DNA from: Sandaracinaceae bacterium
GTDB taxonomy: Bacteria > Myxococcota_A > Polyangia > Polyangiales > Sandaracinaceae
Direction: 5' to 3'
DNA length: 64,000 nt
Assembly: GCA_019637095.1 (NCBI GenBank)
Contig: JAHBWG010000002.1
Location: 62,001 to 126,000 of the forward strand
Shown: one piece after another, positions 18,144 through 26,478 of the stretch
Position numbering within the stretch: the stretch's first letter is position 1
Layout of the letters: each line of letters begins with the position of its first letter
Program-made: the position numbers and the translations under genes
Notes under the pieces: model-generated
Told to the model about the DNA's origin: nothing
What the model saw: the letters and a program-made list of their open reading frames with translations, nothing else
Database searches by the model: none

Positions 18144-19403
18144 GTGTACATCTCGGCGATGAGCGGCAACGAGATCTACTGCCTGGCCCAGAAGGGGCTG
18201 ATGCCGGGCGAGATCGTCGTGGGCAACAGCGTGGTCTCCCTCGGCGTCGCCGGCGGCCTCGGCGCGGCAGGCCGGACCTTCGCGGGTGGCGAGATCACCC
18301 AGATCACCTCGCTGATCAGCGACGGGCGCCACGCGGCGATCCAGCGCATGGAGGCCGAAGCGCAGCGCGACGGCGCGATCGGCGTCACCGGCGTGCGCAG
18401 CCGCCTCGGCCGCCTCGCGGGCTTCACCGAGTTCCTCGCGCAGGGCACCGGCGTCGTCGCGCAGCAGCCGAGCGGCTCCTTCTTCAGCACCGCCGCGAGC
18501 GGGATCGGCCTCTACTGCCAGCTCGACGCCGGCTACCGGCCCGTGCGCTTCGCGATGGGCAACATCGCGTACGCCCTCGGCGTCTCGCGCGGCCTGATGG
18601 GCAGCTTCCGGACGCTCGCCCGCGGCGAGGTGAAGGAGTACTCGTCGATGTACAACGAGATCCGGCACACCGCGCTCGCGCGCCTGCGCCACGAGGCGGC
18701 GAGCTACGGCGCGAACTCGGTCGTCGACGTGCGCATCGAGATGCTCCCCTACGGCCCGGGCACCGTCGAGCTCCTGATGACGGGGACGGCGAGCCACCAC
18801 GGCGCGCTCGGGCAGGGCGCGGCGCGGCCCGAGCAGGTCGTCACGAGCGAGCTCACCGGCGAGGAGCTCTGGAACCTCGCGCGGATCGGCTACGTGCCGC
18901 TGCAGATCGTGATGGCGACGAGCGTCTACTCGCTCGGCGTGGCGGCGGGCATCGGCGCGATGTTCCAGGGGCTGCGGCGCACGGAGCTGCCCGAGGTCAC
19001 GCAGATGATCTACGAGGCGCGCGAGAACTGCCTCGAGCTCGTCCGCCGCGAGGCGCAGCAGCTCGGCGCCGAGCGCGTGATGTCGACGCGCCTCCAGATC
19101 CGGGAGATCGGGCAGGGGCTCGTCGAGCTCGTCGCGATCGGGACGGCGGTGCGCCGCGCGCTCCCCGGGATGGAGCCGCAGTCGGCGCAGCTCATCCCGC
19201 AGGCGCTGATCCTCGATCGCGACCACACGGACGTGGAGGACTCGGTGCAGGGGCTCTCCCCCGGCATGGCGCCGATGCAGCTCGCGCGGCAGGGCGTCGC
19301 CGGCGGCTCGCAGCAGCTCCTCGGGTGTCTGATCCCGATCGTGATCTTCGGCTTCATGCTGTGCATGGGCCTGTTCAGCGCGCTGCTGCAGGCGCTCGAC
19401 TAG
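18144..19403 (+). CDS. Triple YbjQ-domain (UPF0145) protein with C-terminal membrane anchor
   Basis: 419 residues from GTG 18144; ATG 18159 is an alternative. Three consecutive units of about 100 residues share the YbjQ pattern: a leading strand, G-x-LGV, a charged helix, then ALARLRHEAASYGANSVVDV and LLMTGTA. They cover about 6-108, 118-222 and 234-340. Unit 2 is the clearest match. YbjQ proteins are single-domain and form oligomeric rings; the proposed heavy-metal binding is not well established. A hydrophobic C-terminal segment (LGCLIPIVIFGFMLCMGLFSALL) anchors the protein. Its stop codon shares the CTAG palindrome with the convergent neighbour. Function unknown. Confidence 0.85.
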   Translation: MYISAMSGNEIYCLAQKGLMPGEIVVGNSVVSLGVAGGLGAAGRTFAGGEITQITSLISDGRHAAIQRMEAEAQRDGAIGVTGVRSRLGRLAGFTEFLAQGTGVVAQQPSGSFFSTAASGIGLYCQLDAGYRPVRFAMGNIAYALGVSRGLMGSFRTLARGEVKEYSSMYNEIRHTALARLRHEAASYGANSVVDVRIEMLPYGPGTVELLMTGTASHHGALGQGAARPEQVVTSELTGEELWNLARIGYVPLQIVMATSVYSLGVAAGIGAMFQGLRRTELPEVTQMIYEARENCLELVRREAQQLGAERVMSTRLQIREIGQGLVELVAIGTAVRRALPGMEPQSAQLIPQALILDRDHTDVEDSVQGLSPGMAPMQLARQGVAGGSQQLLGCLIPIVIFGFMLCMGLFSALLQALD

Positions 19404-20230
19404 ATCGAGCGCGCGGGGCGGCGCATCGCCGTCGCGCCGGCACACGCGCCGTGGGCGAACGTCTCGGTCGCGGCGAGGGCGGCGGGGACGGTGTCGCGCG
19501 CCACCTCCTCGAACCCGAGCCGCGCGAAGAACCCGGCGCGATCGCGTGTGACGAGCCAGAGCTCGCGCTCGGTGTGCCGCGTGACGAGCGCGTCGACGAG
19601 CAGCGTCGCGACGCCGCGGCCCCGGTGGTCCGCGCGCGTGACGACGGTCCGCAGGATGCCCCGCTCGCCGTGTCGCTCGAGCCCCGCGGCGGCGACGACG
19701 GTTCCGTATGGATCGAGCGCGACGAGGAGCTCGACCTCGGGGCCCGGCGCGAGCAGGTCTTCGGTCGCGGCGAGCGCCGCGACCACCGCGCGGTCGCCGT
19801 CCCGCGCCGCGACCACGTGCGTGAGCGGCGCGTCGAGCGGCGGCCCGGCGCCGAGGAACGCGTCGGCCTCGATCTCGACGCGCATCCACGGCGCGATCAG
19901 CCCGACCTCGACCATCGTGGTCGCCGGACGAGCCGCTCCGAACGCCTCGGCGTGCGCGCGGCCGACCGCCTCCGCGTCGGCGGCGATGTCCGTGACGAAG
20001 ATGCGCGTGCGCACCACGTCGTCGAGGCGCGCGCCGACGCGCTCGAGCGCGCGCGCGAGGTTGAGGACGATCTGGCGCGTCTGCGCCGCCGCGTCCCCGT
20101 CGACGTGACCGCCGTCCGGGAGCGTCGCGGTCGTCCCGGTGACGACGACGTGCGGCCCGACCCGCACGACGCGCGAGTACCCGAACCGCGCCTCCCACGG
20201 CGCCCCGCTGCCCGCTCGGTATCTACGCAT
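19400..20230 (-). CDS. RidA-GNAT fusion protein
   Basis: 276 residues. The start at 20230 (MRRYRAGSGAPWEARFGYSRVVRVG) matches the RidA/YjgF family; an upstream ATG at 20242 is less likely. Residues 1-130 are a complete Rid domain, including PWMRVEIEADAF with the Arg that deaminating RidA proteins use on imines. Residues about 145-276 are a GNAT acetyltransferase (ILRTVVTRADHRGRGVATLLVDALV, the acetyl-CoA loop R-x-x-G-x-G/A, then FFARLGFEEV). The two activities could act on one reactive-amine substrate, but this is inference. The first eight bases overlap the end of the AlkD-like gene, indicating coupling. Confidence 0.88.
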   Translation of the reverse strand: MRRYRAGSGAPWEARFGYSRVVRVGPHVVVTGTTATLPDGGHVDGDAAAQTRQIVLNLARALERVGARLDDVVRTRIFVTDIAADAEAVGRAHAEAFGAARPATTMVEVGLIAPWMRVEIEADAFLGAGPPLDAPLTHVVAARDGDRAVVAALAATEDLLAPGPEVELLVALDPYGTVVAAAGLERHGERGILRTVVTRADHRGRGVATLLVDALVTRHTERELWLVTRDRAGFFARLGFEEVARDTVPAALAATETFAHGACAGATAMRRPARSI

Positions 20231-20945
20231 GGCGCGGAGCATACGCCCCGCGGCTCGCTCGAGGCGCGACGTCGATCAGGCGCAGCGCCTCGCGGCGCGA
20301 GAGCGGGCTGAGCCCGGGGTGGGCGCCGACGTAGGCGCGCACCCACGCGGCGTCTGCGCGCGAGAGCGCGCGCAGCGCCCAGCCGATCGCCTTGCGCAGC
20401 CAGAATTCGCCGCGCTCGATCGAGGGCGCGATGCAGTCGTCGAGGAGCGCGCGGTCCGTCGAGGCGCCGAAGCGGAGCTGCGCGAGGATGGCGGCGCGCC
20501 GCAGCCAGAGCTCGTCGCCGCGCGCCCACGCGCGCAGGCGCGCCGCCGTCGGCGCCGGGTCGCGAGCGAGCGCCCCGCCGACGAGGTGCGCGGCGATCTC
20601 GTCGACGTGATCCCACCACGCGCCCTCGACGATCATCGCGGCGAGGGCGTCGAGCGCGTCGGCGCCGAGGAGTCGCCGGTGCCGGCGCAGGTAGTCGGTG
20701 GCCGCGTAGCGCACCTCGCGGTGACGCGCCGCGCGGAAGAGCGCGAGCGCGCGGGCGCTCGCGAGCGCGGGGTCCGACGTCTGGAAAGCGGCGAGGACGG
20801 GGCGCAGCGCCGCCGCGCGCGCTGGCTTCTTCACGCCGAGGAACGGCATCGCGCTCTTCATGTAGCGGCGCATCGGCTCGGCGTCGGCGGGCACGGCCAC
20901 CCGCGCGAGCGCGTCCTCGACCGCGTGGATGAAGTCCTCGTGCAT
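20223..20945 (-). CDS. AlkD-like DNA alkylation repair protein
   Basis: 240 residues, the normal size. The N-terminus (YMKSAMPFLGVKKPARAAAL) is a hallmark of the AlkD/COG4912 family: HEAT-like helical repeats that wrap DNA and excise alkylated bases without base flipping. The rest consists of ALK-type repeats (ALFRAARHREVRYAATDYLRRH, WWDHVDEIAAHLVG, ERGEFWLRKAIGWALRALS), with the Trp and Asp residues expected in the DNA-facing groove. It overlaps the RidA-GNAT gene by eight bases, so the two are co-translated. Confidence 0.9.
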   Translation of the reverse strand: MHEDFIHAVEDALARVAVPADAEPMRRYMKSAMPFLGVKKPARAAALRPVLAAFQTSDPALASARALALFRAARHREVRYAATDYLRRHRRLLGADALDALAAMIVEGAWWDHVDEIAAHLVGGALARDPAPTAARLRAWARGDELWLRRAAILAQLRFGASTDRALLDDCIAPSIERGEFWLRKAIGWALRALSRADAAWVRAYVGAHPGLSPLSRREALRLIDVAPRASRGAYAPRHA

Positions 20946-20957
20946 CCGACGCTCGAA

Positions 20958-21437
20958 TCAGATCGAGCGGTAGACCTGGACCACGAACGGCCCGCCACCC
21001 TCCACGAGCCGGACCTGGATGCGGTAGGTGCCGGAGACGCCCGGGCAGATCGGCCGCATCTGCCCGATCTGCGGCTCGGCGTCGCGCGTCGTGTCGCGCT
21101 GCAAGAGGACGTCGTTCGGGTCGTAGACGCGCAGATCGAGGTCCACGACGCCCTCGCCGCCGAGGCCGAGCACCTTGTAGCACCAGCCGGGGTGCATGAC
21201 GTGGCTGTAGTCTCGCAAGTCGCCTTGCGCCCCCTCGCCGCGCAGCGCGGCCTCGTCGAGCACCATGAAGGCGGCGCGCTCGCGGCCGAGCTCGCGCAGG
21301 CGCGCCTCGAGCGGGTCGGCCGGCGGCGGCGGCGCGGGCGCCTCCACCGTCGGCGTCCCCGGGCCGGGGAGGGCGTCGCAGCCGAGCAGCGCGAGCGCCG
21401 CGGCGAGCGCGAACGCCGTCGGCTGCGGGCGCTTCAA
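20958..21437 (-). CDS. Small lipoprotein with probable TTG start
   Basis: 159 residues. The frame has no ATG or GTG at the right place; TTG at 21437 gives KRPQPTAFALAAALALLGC, an excellent lipobox, so this start is chosen. The TTG overlaps the TGA of the upstream RCC1 gene (TTGA), implying translational coupling. The mature protein is Pro/Ala-rich, then has a globular part ending in a beta-rich segment (VVDLDLRVYDPNDVLLQRD ... YRIQVRLVEGGGPFVVQVY) resembling pre-peptidase-C-type sandwich domains. Function unknown; probably works with the RCC1 lipoprotein. Confidence 0.75.
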   Translation of the reverse strand: MKRPQPTAFALAAALALLGCDALPGPGTPTVEAPAPPPPADPLEARLRELGRERAAFMVLDEAALRGEGAQGDLRDYSHVMHPGWCYKVLGLGGEGVVDLDLRVYDPNDVLLQRDTTRDAEPQIGQMRPICPGVSGTYRIQVRLVEGGGPFVVQVYRSI

Positions 21438-22906
21438 GGCGCGGTGTCCAGGACCATCACCGGCGTGAACCGGGTCTCGCGCGTGCCGTCGCCGAGCTGG
21501 CGGCTCGTGTTCAGGCCCCAGCACCAGACGCTCCCGTTCGCGCGGATCGCGCACGCGTGCGAGGCGTTCGCCGAGATGTGCACCGCGTCGTCGATGCCGG
21601 CCACGGCGACCGGCTCGATCGAGCAGTCGCCCGCGTCCTCGCCCGCCGTGCAGCGCGTGCCGTGGTTCATCACGCCGTCGCCGAGCTGGCCGCGGTCGTT
21701 GTAGCCCCACGCGCTGATCGTCCCGTCCGCGTGCAGCGCGTACGTGGTGCGGCTGCCGGTGGCGAGCTGGATCGCGTCGCGCACGGCGGTCACCGGCGTG
21801 GGCCGATCGATCGACTGCATACCCGACGGATCGGGCTGCCCCGTCTGCGCCATCCGGTTGTCCCCCCAGCACACCACCGGCCCGGCGGTCGGGGGCGTGG
21901 ACGGCGCCGAGACGATGGCGCACGCGTGCGCGGCGCCGACGGAGATGTCGGAGACCACGCCGAGCGGCTCGCTGCCGCCGACGGTGCGCACGTCGGGCGC
22001 GCAGGCGAGGTTCTCCGTCGCGCTCAGCCGACAGGTGCGGGTCACCTCGTTGCGGTCGCCCATCTGGTCGGACGTGTCGACGCCCCAGCAGTGGACGTCG
22101 GTCGCCGTGCGGGCGCAGGCGAAGCTCCCGACCGCCACCTCGAGCTGGAGCACGCCGGTCAACGCCACCGGCGGCGTCGCCGTCGCGTCGAGGAGCACGG
22201 GCGCGTACTGGAGCTCCTGCTGGCTGATGTCGCCGCGGCCGAGCTGCCCGACGATGTTGTCGCCGACGCAGAGCACCTCGCGGCTCTCGCCGCGGACCAC
22301 GCAGCCGACCGAGCCGGTCACCGACGCCGCGCGGACGTCGGTGAGATCGTTGTCGAGCTGCGCCGCGCGCCGGAGCCGCGCGATGCCGCCGGCCACCTGC
22401 GGGACGGTCTCGTAGCTCCAGCACCACATCTGCCCGCCGCGCAGGGCGCAGCTCGAGCTGAAGCCGTCGACCCCCAGGGCGGTCGCGTCGTCGATGATCG
22501 GGAAGGCGCCGCCCGTCTCGAGGCGCACGTTCACCGGCCGGCCGCTGCAGTCGCGCGGCGGCGTGCCCGGGTCGGCACACTCCTCGTGGCGCTGGCGGTT
22601 GTCGCCGAGCTGGAAGTCCTGGTTGTAGCCCCAGCAGAGCACCTCGCCGTTGCCGCGGCGCCCGCAGGAGTGCAGCGCCCCGAGGTCGAGCTCGACGAAC
22701 TCGCACCCGGAGCCCGTGCAGCCGCCCCCGCCCGCGTCGGGCATCGTCGGGCCGGCGTCGAAGCCCGCGTCCGTCTCCGTCGTGCCGGCGTCCGTGCCGG
22801 CGTCCTCGCCGCCACCGCCGGCGTCCTCGGTCGTGCCCCCGTCGCAGCCGAAGAGGAGGAGCAGGGCCGCGGTCAGGGAGGCGGTGAAGAAAGCGTGTCG
22901 ATTCAT
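21434..22906 (-). CDS. RCC1-repeat lipoprotein
   Basis: 490 residues. The signal peptide ends LLLLFGC, then a Gly/Asp/Ala-rich linker of the kind common after myxobacterial lipoprotein Cys residues (about 22-60). From about 70 to the end come RCC1-type units with the pattern CALRGGQMWCW, VCWGDNRMAQTG, ISAWGYNDRGQLGDG and VWCWGLNTSRQLGDG, giving a probable seven-bladed propeller. Extracellular RCC1 propellers act as binding scaffolds (BLIP-II is one example); this target is unknown. It is the first gene of the pair with the small TTG-start lipoprotein and is divergent from nth across 107 bp. Confidence 0.9.
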   Translation of the reverse strand: MNRHAFFTASLTAALLLLFGCDGGTTEDAGGGGEDAGTDAGTTETDAGFDAGPTMPDAGGGGCTGSGCEFVELDLGALHSCGRRGNGEVLCWGYNQDFQLGDNRQRHEECADPGTPPRDCSGRPVNVRLETGGAFPIIDDATALGVDGFSSSCALRGGQMWCWSYETVPQVAGGIARLRRAAQLDNDLTDVRAASVTGSVGCVVRGESREVLCVGDNIVGQLGRGDISQQELQYAPVLLDATATPPVALTGVLQLEVAVGSFACARTATDVHCWGVDTSDQMGDRNEVTRTCRLSATENLACAPDVRTVGGSEPLGVVSDISVGAAHACAIVSAPSTPPTAGPVVCWGDNRMAQTGQPDPSGMQSIDRPTPVTAVRDAIQLATGSRTTYALHADGTISAWGYNDRGQLGDGVMNHGTRCTAGEDAGDCSIEPVAVAGIDDAVHISANASHACAIRANGSVWCWGLNTSRQLGDGTRETRFTPVMVLDTAP

Positions 22907-23013
22907 GGGTTCCTCGGGTTTCGGGGCGGAACCCTAGTCGAGCGCGCGAGCGCGTTCAACACGACTGGACACGGCGCTGGCGGGGACGCGCTGGAGCGGC
23001 CATACCCGGCCCG

Positions 23014-23676
23014 ATGCGCCGCGCGGACAAGGCGGGACGGATCGCCGCGATCCTGGAGGACCTCTACCCCGAGCCCCCGATCCCGCTCGAGCACGCGGAC
23101 GCGTTCACGCTGCTGGTCGCGGTGGTCCTGAGCGCGCAGACGACCGACAAGAAGGTGAACCAGGTCACGCCCGCCCTGTTCGCGGCGGCTCCGGGGCCCG
23201 CCGCGATGGCCGCGCTCGGCGCCGCGCGGATCCACCCGCTCATCCGCGAGCTCGGGCTCGCGCCGCAGAAGGCCAAGGCGCTCGAGGGCCTGTCGCGCCT
23301 CCTGATCGAGCGCCACGGTGGCGAGGTGCCACGCTCGTTCGAGGCCCTCGAGGCGCTCCCCGGCGTCGGGCACAAGACCGCGTCGGTCGTGATGGCGCAG
23401 GCGTTCGGCGAGCCCGCGTTCCCCGTCGACACGCACATCCATCGCTGCGCCGCGCGCTGGGGGCTCTCGAACGGGACCACCGTCGAGCGCACCGAGCGCG
23501 ACCTCAAGGCGCTCTTCCCGCGGGCGCGCTGGAACGCGCTCCACCTCCAGATCATCTACTTCGGGCGCGAGCACTGCCCCGCGCGCGGGCACGATCTGTC
23601 GGCGTGTCCGATCTGCGGCTGGGCAGCGTCGAAGAAGCGAATCCGCGAGGAGTCGACGCCGCGCGCCGCGCGCTGA
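23014..23676 (+). CDS. nth: Endonuclease III, DNA glycosylase/AP lyase
   Basis: 220 residues. The helix-hairpin-helix LPGVGHKTASVVM carries the catalytic Lys, and FPVDTHIHR carries the catalytic Asp, so both chemistry residues are present. It removes oxidised pyrimidines and nicks abasic sites. The iron-sulfur region reads HCPARGHDLSACPICGWAASKK: three Cys spaced C-X9-C-X2-C rather than the classic four (C-X6-C-X2-C-X5-C), with no fourth Cys before the end. The cluster may be absent or have an alternative ligand. The start at ATG 23014 gives a normal N-terminus. Confidence 0.95.
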   Translation: MRRADKAGRIAAILEDLYPEPPIPLEHADAFTLLVAVVLSAQTTDKKVNQVTPALFAAAPGPAAMAALGAARIHPLIRELGLAPQKAKALEGLSRLLIERHGGEVPRSFEALEALPGVGHKTASVVMAQAFGEPAFPVDTHIHRCAARWGLSNGTTVERTERDLKALFPRARWNALHLQIIYFGREHCPARGHDLSACPICGWAASKKRIREESTPRAAR

Positions 23677-23716
23677 ACATTTGCGCCCGCGATCGGGCGC
23701 TGATAGACGCGACGCG

Positions 23717-25051
23717 ATGGGTCTGTCGATTGCTCGGGGCGCCGCGGCCGGCGCGTGTTGGTTGGTCCTCGCGGCGGCGTGTGGCGGCGAGGGGGGCGGT
23801 GCATCGACGGGCGCGACGAACGACCCCGCGCCGACGGAGCGTCCGAGCGCGCCCACGGTGAGCGCCGACGTGCCCGACGATCTGCCGAACGGGCTCCTGC
23901 TCGCCTACTCGCAGTTCCCGGTGCGCGAGGGGCGCGTCGTCCCGGAGCCGGGCGCCGCGCGGCTCGAGATCCTCACGCGCCGCGGCGGCGAGTGGCACGT
24001 CGAGGTCCTCGAGGACGACACGAGCAACGTCTTCCACAAGGCGATGGTGTACACGCCGCCGGGCGGCGAGCCGGGCATCCTCACGATCGGCGCCACGGCG
24101 GCGGCGGTGCGGCTCTGGCGGCGGTCGGGCTCCGCGTGGCGCCCGACCACGATCTGGCAGCAGTCGTTCGGCGGCCGGTTCGACCGCATGCGCGACGCCG
24201 AGATCGCCGATCTCTACGGCGACGGCCGCGCCGCGATCGCGGTCGCGACCCACGACCAAGGGGTGATCGCGACGATCCGCGCGAACCCGAACGGCGCGTT
24301 CGACACGACCGTGCTGTGGCGCCGGCCGAACACGTTCGTGCACGAGATCGAGGTCGGCGACCTCGACGGAGACGGCACGCTCGAGTTCTACGCGACGCCG
24401 AGCGATCCCAACGACCTCGACGGCGGCGAGCAGTCCGGCAGCGTCGTGCGGTTCGTCCCGCGCAGCGGCGACGCGGCGACGGTGGTCGCGGACCTCGGCA
24501 ACCGCCACGCGAAGGAGATCTGGGTGGGGGACGTCGACGGCGACGGACGCGACGAGCTCTACGTCGCGGTCGAGGCGCACACCTCGGGCAGCGGCGGCAA
24601 CGTGCGGATCGAGCAGCCGGTCGAGATCCGCCGCTACGAGGCGGGCACGGCGCCGGACCGCGGCGTCGTGATCGCGCGCATCCAGGATCGCCTCTGCCGC
24701 TTCCTCACCGTCGGCGACCTCGACGGCGACGGACGCCGCGAGATGATCGCCGCCGCGTTCTCGAGCGGGCTCTGGCTCCTGCGGCCGGGCCGCAACCCGA
24801 ACGCGGAGTGGTCGGTCGAGAACGTCGATCGCAACTCGGCCGGCTTCGAGCATGCCGCGTACATCACCGACCTCGACGAGGACGGCCGCGACGAGCTCTA
24901 CGTCGCGGCCGACGAGCAGGGGGAGCTGCGCCGCTACGTGTGGGTCGACGGTCGCCCGCGCCGCACGGTGATCCACCGCCGCGAGCACCCGCGCGCGCAG
25001 ATGACGTGGAACATCACGGACGCGCCCGTCTCCCTCGTCGGGCCGCCTTGA
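23717..25051 (+). CDS. FG-GAP/VCBS repeat lipoprotein
   Basis: 444 residues from ATG 23717. A signal peptide ends in VLAAACGG, a lipobox, followed by a Gly/Thr/Pro linker. The body repeats the calcium-binding-like motif GDLDGDG in several forms (GDLDGDGTLE, GDVDGDGRDE, GDLDGDGRRE, TDLDEDGRDE, ADLYGDGRAA), spaced as in FG-GAP propellers. Such surface propellers are ligand- or cell-binding modules. Encoded 40 bp after nth on the same strand, but no functional link is obvious. Ends against a hairpin shared with another convergent site. Confidence 0.9.
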   Translation: MGLSIARGAAAGACWLVLAAACGGEGGGASTGATNDPAPTERPSAPTVSADVPDDLPNGLLLAYSQFPVREGRVVPEPGAARLEILTRRGGEWHVEVLEDDTSNVFHKAMVYTPPGGEPGILTIGATAAAVRLWRRSGSAWRPTTIWQQSFGGRFDRMRDAEIADLYGDGRAAIAVATHDQGVIATIRANPNGAFDTTVLWRRPNTFVHEIEVGDLDGDGTLEFYATPSDPNDLDGGEQSGSVVRFVPRSGDAATVVADLGNRHAKEIWVGDVDGDGRDELYVAVEAHTSGSGGNVRIEQPVEIRRYEAGTAPDRGVVIARIQDRLCRFLTVGDLDGDGRREMIAAAFSSGLWLLRPGRNPNAEWSVENVDRNSAGFEHAAYITDLDEDGRDELYVAADEQGELRRYVWVDGRPRRTVIHRREHPRAQMTWNITDAPVSLVGPP

Positions 25052-25098
25052 CGGCGCTCCGCGCGAAGGATCGGAAGGCTCGAGACCGTCGCTGCGCC

Positions 25099-25138
25099 GA
25101 CCGCGCCGTCGAGGCCAGGCCATCGCGTCGCGATGGCC
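25099..25138. repeat. 40-nt hairpin repeat, copy 2
   Basis: Second copy of the element at 7724-7763, 36 of 40 positions identical. The inverted repeat is longer here: AGGCCATCGCG (25117-25127) and its complement (25129-25139) separated by one T. It again sits between convergent genes, 47 bp past the FG-GAP gene stop, so it likely terminates or protects both transcripts. Confidence 0.7.
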
Positions 25139-25147
25139 TCAGCAACC

Positions 25148-26476
25148 TCAGAACAAGAGGCCGAGCCGCACCACGTGGTAGGTGAGCACCGGATCGGTGT
25201 CGAGCCCGATCTCGAGCGTGTAGCCGATCTCGATCGTCCCGCCGAAGAGGAACGAGAGCCCGATCGAGGGCCGCACGAGCCACTCTTCGTTCACGGTCTC
25301 CTCGAACGAGATGCAGCTCATGTCCGCGCCGGGCGTGCAGCCGGGCGTGACCATCGCGCGCCGCTCGCTGAGCCGGTCGTGCAGCACCGTGATCCCGGCG
25401 GCCGGCACGACGTACAGCGTCGTGAAGCCGAGCACGTCGACGAAGAAGCGATAGCCGAGCAGCGACTCGATCCGCAGCAGCTGTCGGTTGCGGCTCAGGA
25501 CGTCGCCGACGGGCGAGTCGACCCCGCCGAAGAAGAGGCCGACGCGGGTCATGAGCGAGACGCGATCGAAGAGCACCGCGCCGAGCGTCCCGTAGAGCCC
25601 GAGCGCGACGGAGCCGCTCTGGTCGACGAACATCGCGCCGCCGAGGCCGAGCTGCGGGCGCAGGTCGCCGAGGTACTCGCCCGGCTCGCCGATGGCGCCG
25701 TCGATCGTCGCGTCGATGCGCGTCGTGCGCGCGACGAGGCCGATGTCCGCGCCGAGGATCCCGACGCCCGTGATCATGCCGAGCACGCGCCCCTCGCAGT
25801 CGAGGAACGGGCCGCCCGCGTGGCCCTCGGTCAGCGGGACGTCGGCCTGGATCGCCGCCTCGTTGACGGCGGCCACGTGCCCCGACGCGACCGACCAGCG
25901 CAAGAGGCCCTCGCCGCGATCGCCGAGCAGGCGCGCGGCGCCGTCGAACGGGTGGCCCATCGCCACGGCCTCGCGGCCCACCGTCGCGCTCGCCTCGGGC
26001 GCCGGCTCGAGCGGACGGGCGTCGAGCGGACGATCGAGCTCGAGCACGACGAGATCGAGCGACTCCTCGCGCAGGACCACGCGCGCCTCGCGCCGCTCCC
26101 CGTCGGCCGCGATGACGCTCGTGCCCTGGCCGAGGCGGATGATGCTGAACGCGGTCACGACGTGCCGCCGCGAGTGGTAGAGGAACCCGGCGCCCCACGT
26201 GCGACCGCTGCGCACCCGCACGACGGACGGGCGCGCGACCTCGTGCGCGCGAGCGGCGCACGAGAGCTCGGGCGGATCGGGCACGACGAGCGGCGCGCGC
26301 TGCGGCTCGGGCGCGCGGACCGGCTCGGCCTCGGCTTCGACGAGCTCCGGCTCCGGCTCGGCTGGCGCGGCGTCCTCGGGGGGCTCCGCCTCGAGGGGCT
26401 CGGGCGCCTGCGCGCGGGCGGAAGAGGTCGCGGCCCACGCGAGCGCGAGGGCGAGGCAAGTCAAGTTGGTTTGCAT
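25148..26476 (-). CDS. Trypsin-like pseudoprotease fused to a barrel-like domain
   Basis: 442 residues. A signal peptide (to about 22) and a Pro/Glu linker lead to a DegP/trypsin-like domain (about 72-255). The catalytic His position reads TAFS111 where active enzymes have TNNH, and the nucleophile position reads GHA220GGP instead of GNSGGP. Only the Asp (D141 in LDLVVL) remains, so the domain cannot be a standard Ser protease. The C-terminal 185 residues (QLGLGGAMFVDQSGSVALGLYG ... PSIGLSFLFGGTIEIGYTLEIGLD) show amphipathic strands and end in a Phe, as outer-membrane barrels do. The start lies 2 bases after the stop of the metalloprotease gene, so they are coupled. Confidence 0.85.
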   Translation of the reverse strand: MQTNLTCLALALAWAATSSARAQAPEPLEAEPPEDAAPAEPEPELVEAEAEPVRAPEPQRAPLVVPDPPELSCAARAHEVARPSVVRVRSGRTWGAGFLYHSRRHVVTAFSIIRLGQGTSVIAADGERREARVVLREESLDLVVLELDRPLDARPLEPAPEASATVGREAVAMGHPFDGAARLLGDRGEGLLRWSVASGHVAAVNEAAIQADVPLTEGHAGGPFLDCEGRVLGMITGVGILGADIGLVARTTRIDATIDGAIGEPGEYLGDLRPQLGLGGAMFVDQSGSVALGLYGTLGAVLFDRVSLMTRVGLFFGGVDSPVGDVLSRNRQLLRIESLLGYRFFVDVLGFTTLYVVPAAGITVLHDRLSERRAMVTPGCTPGADMSCISFEETVNEEWLVRPSIGLSFLFGGTIEIGYTLEIGLDTDPVLTYHVVRLGLLF

Positions 26477-26478
26477 AG

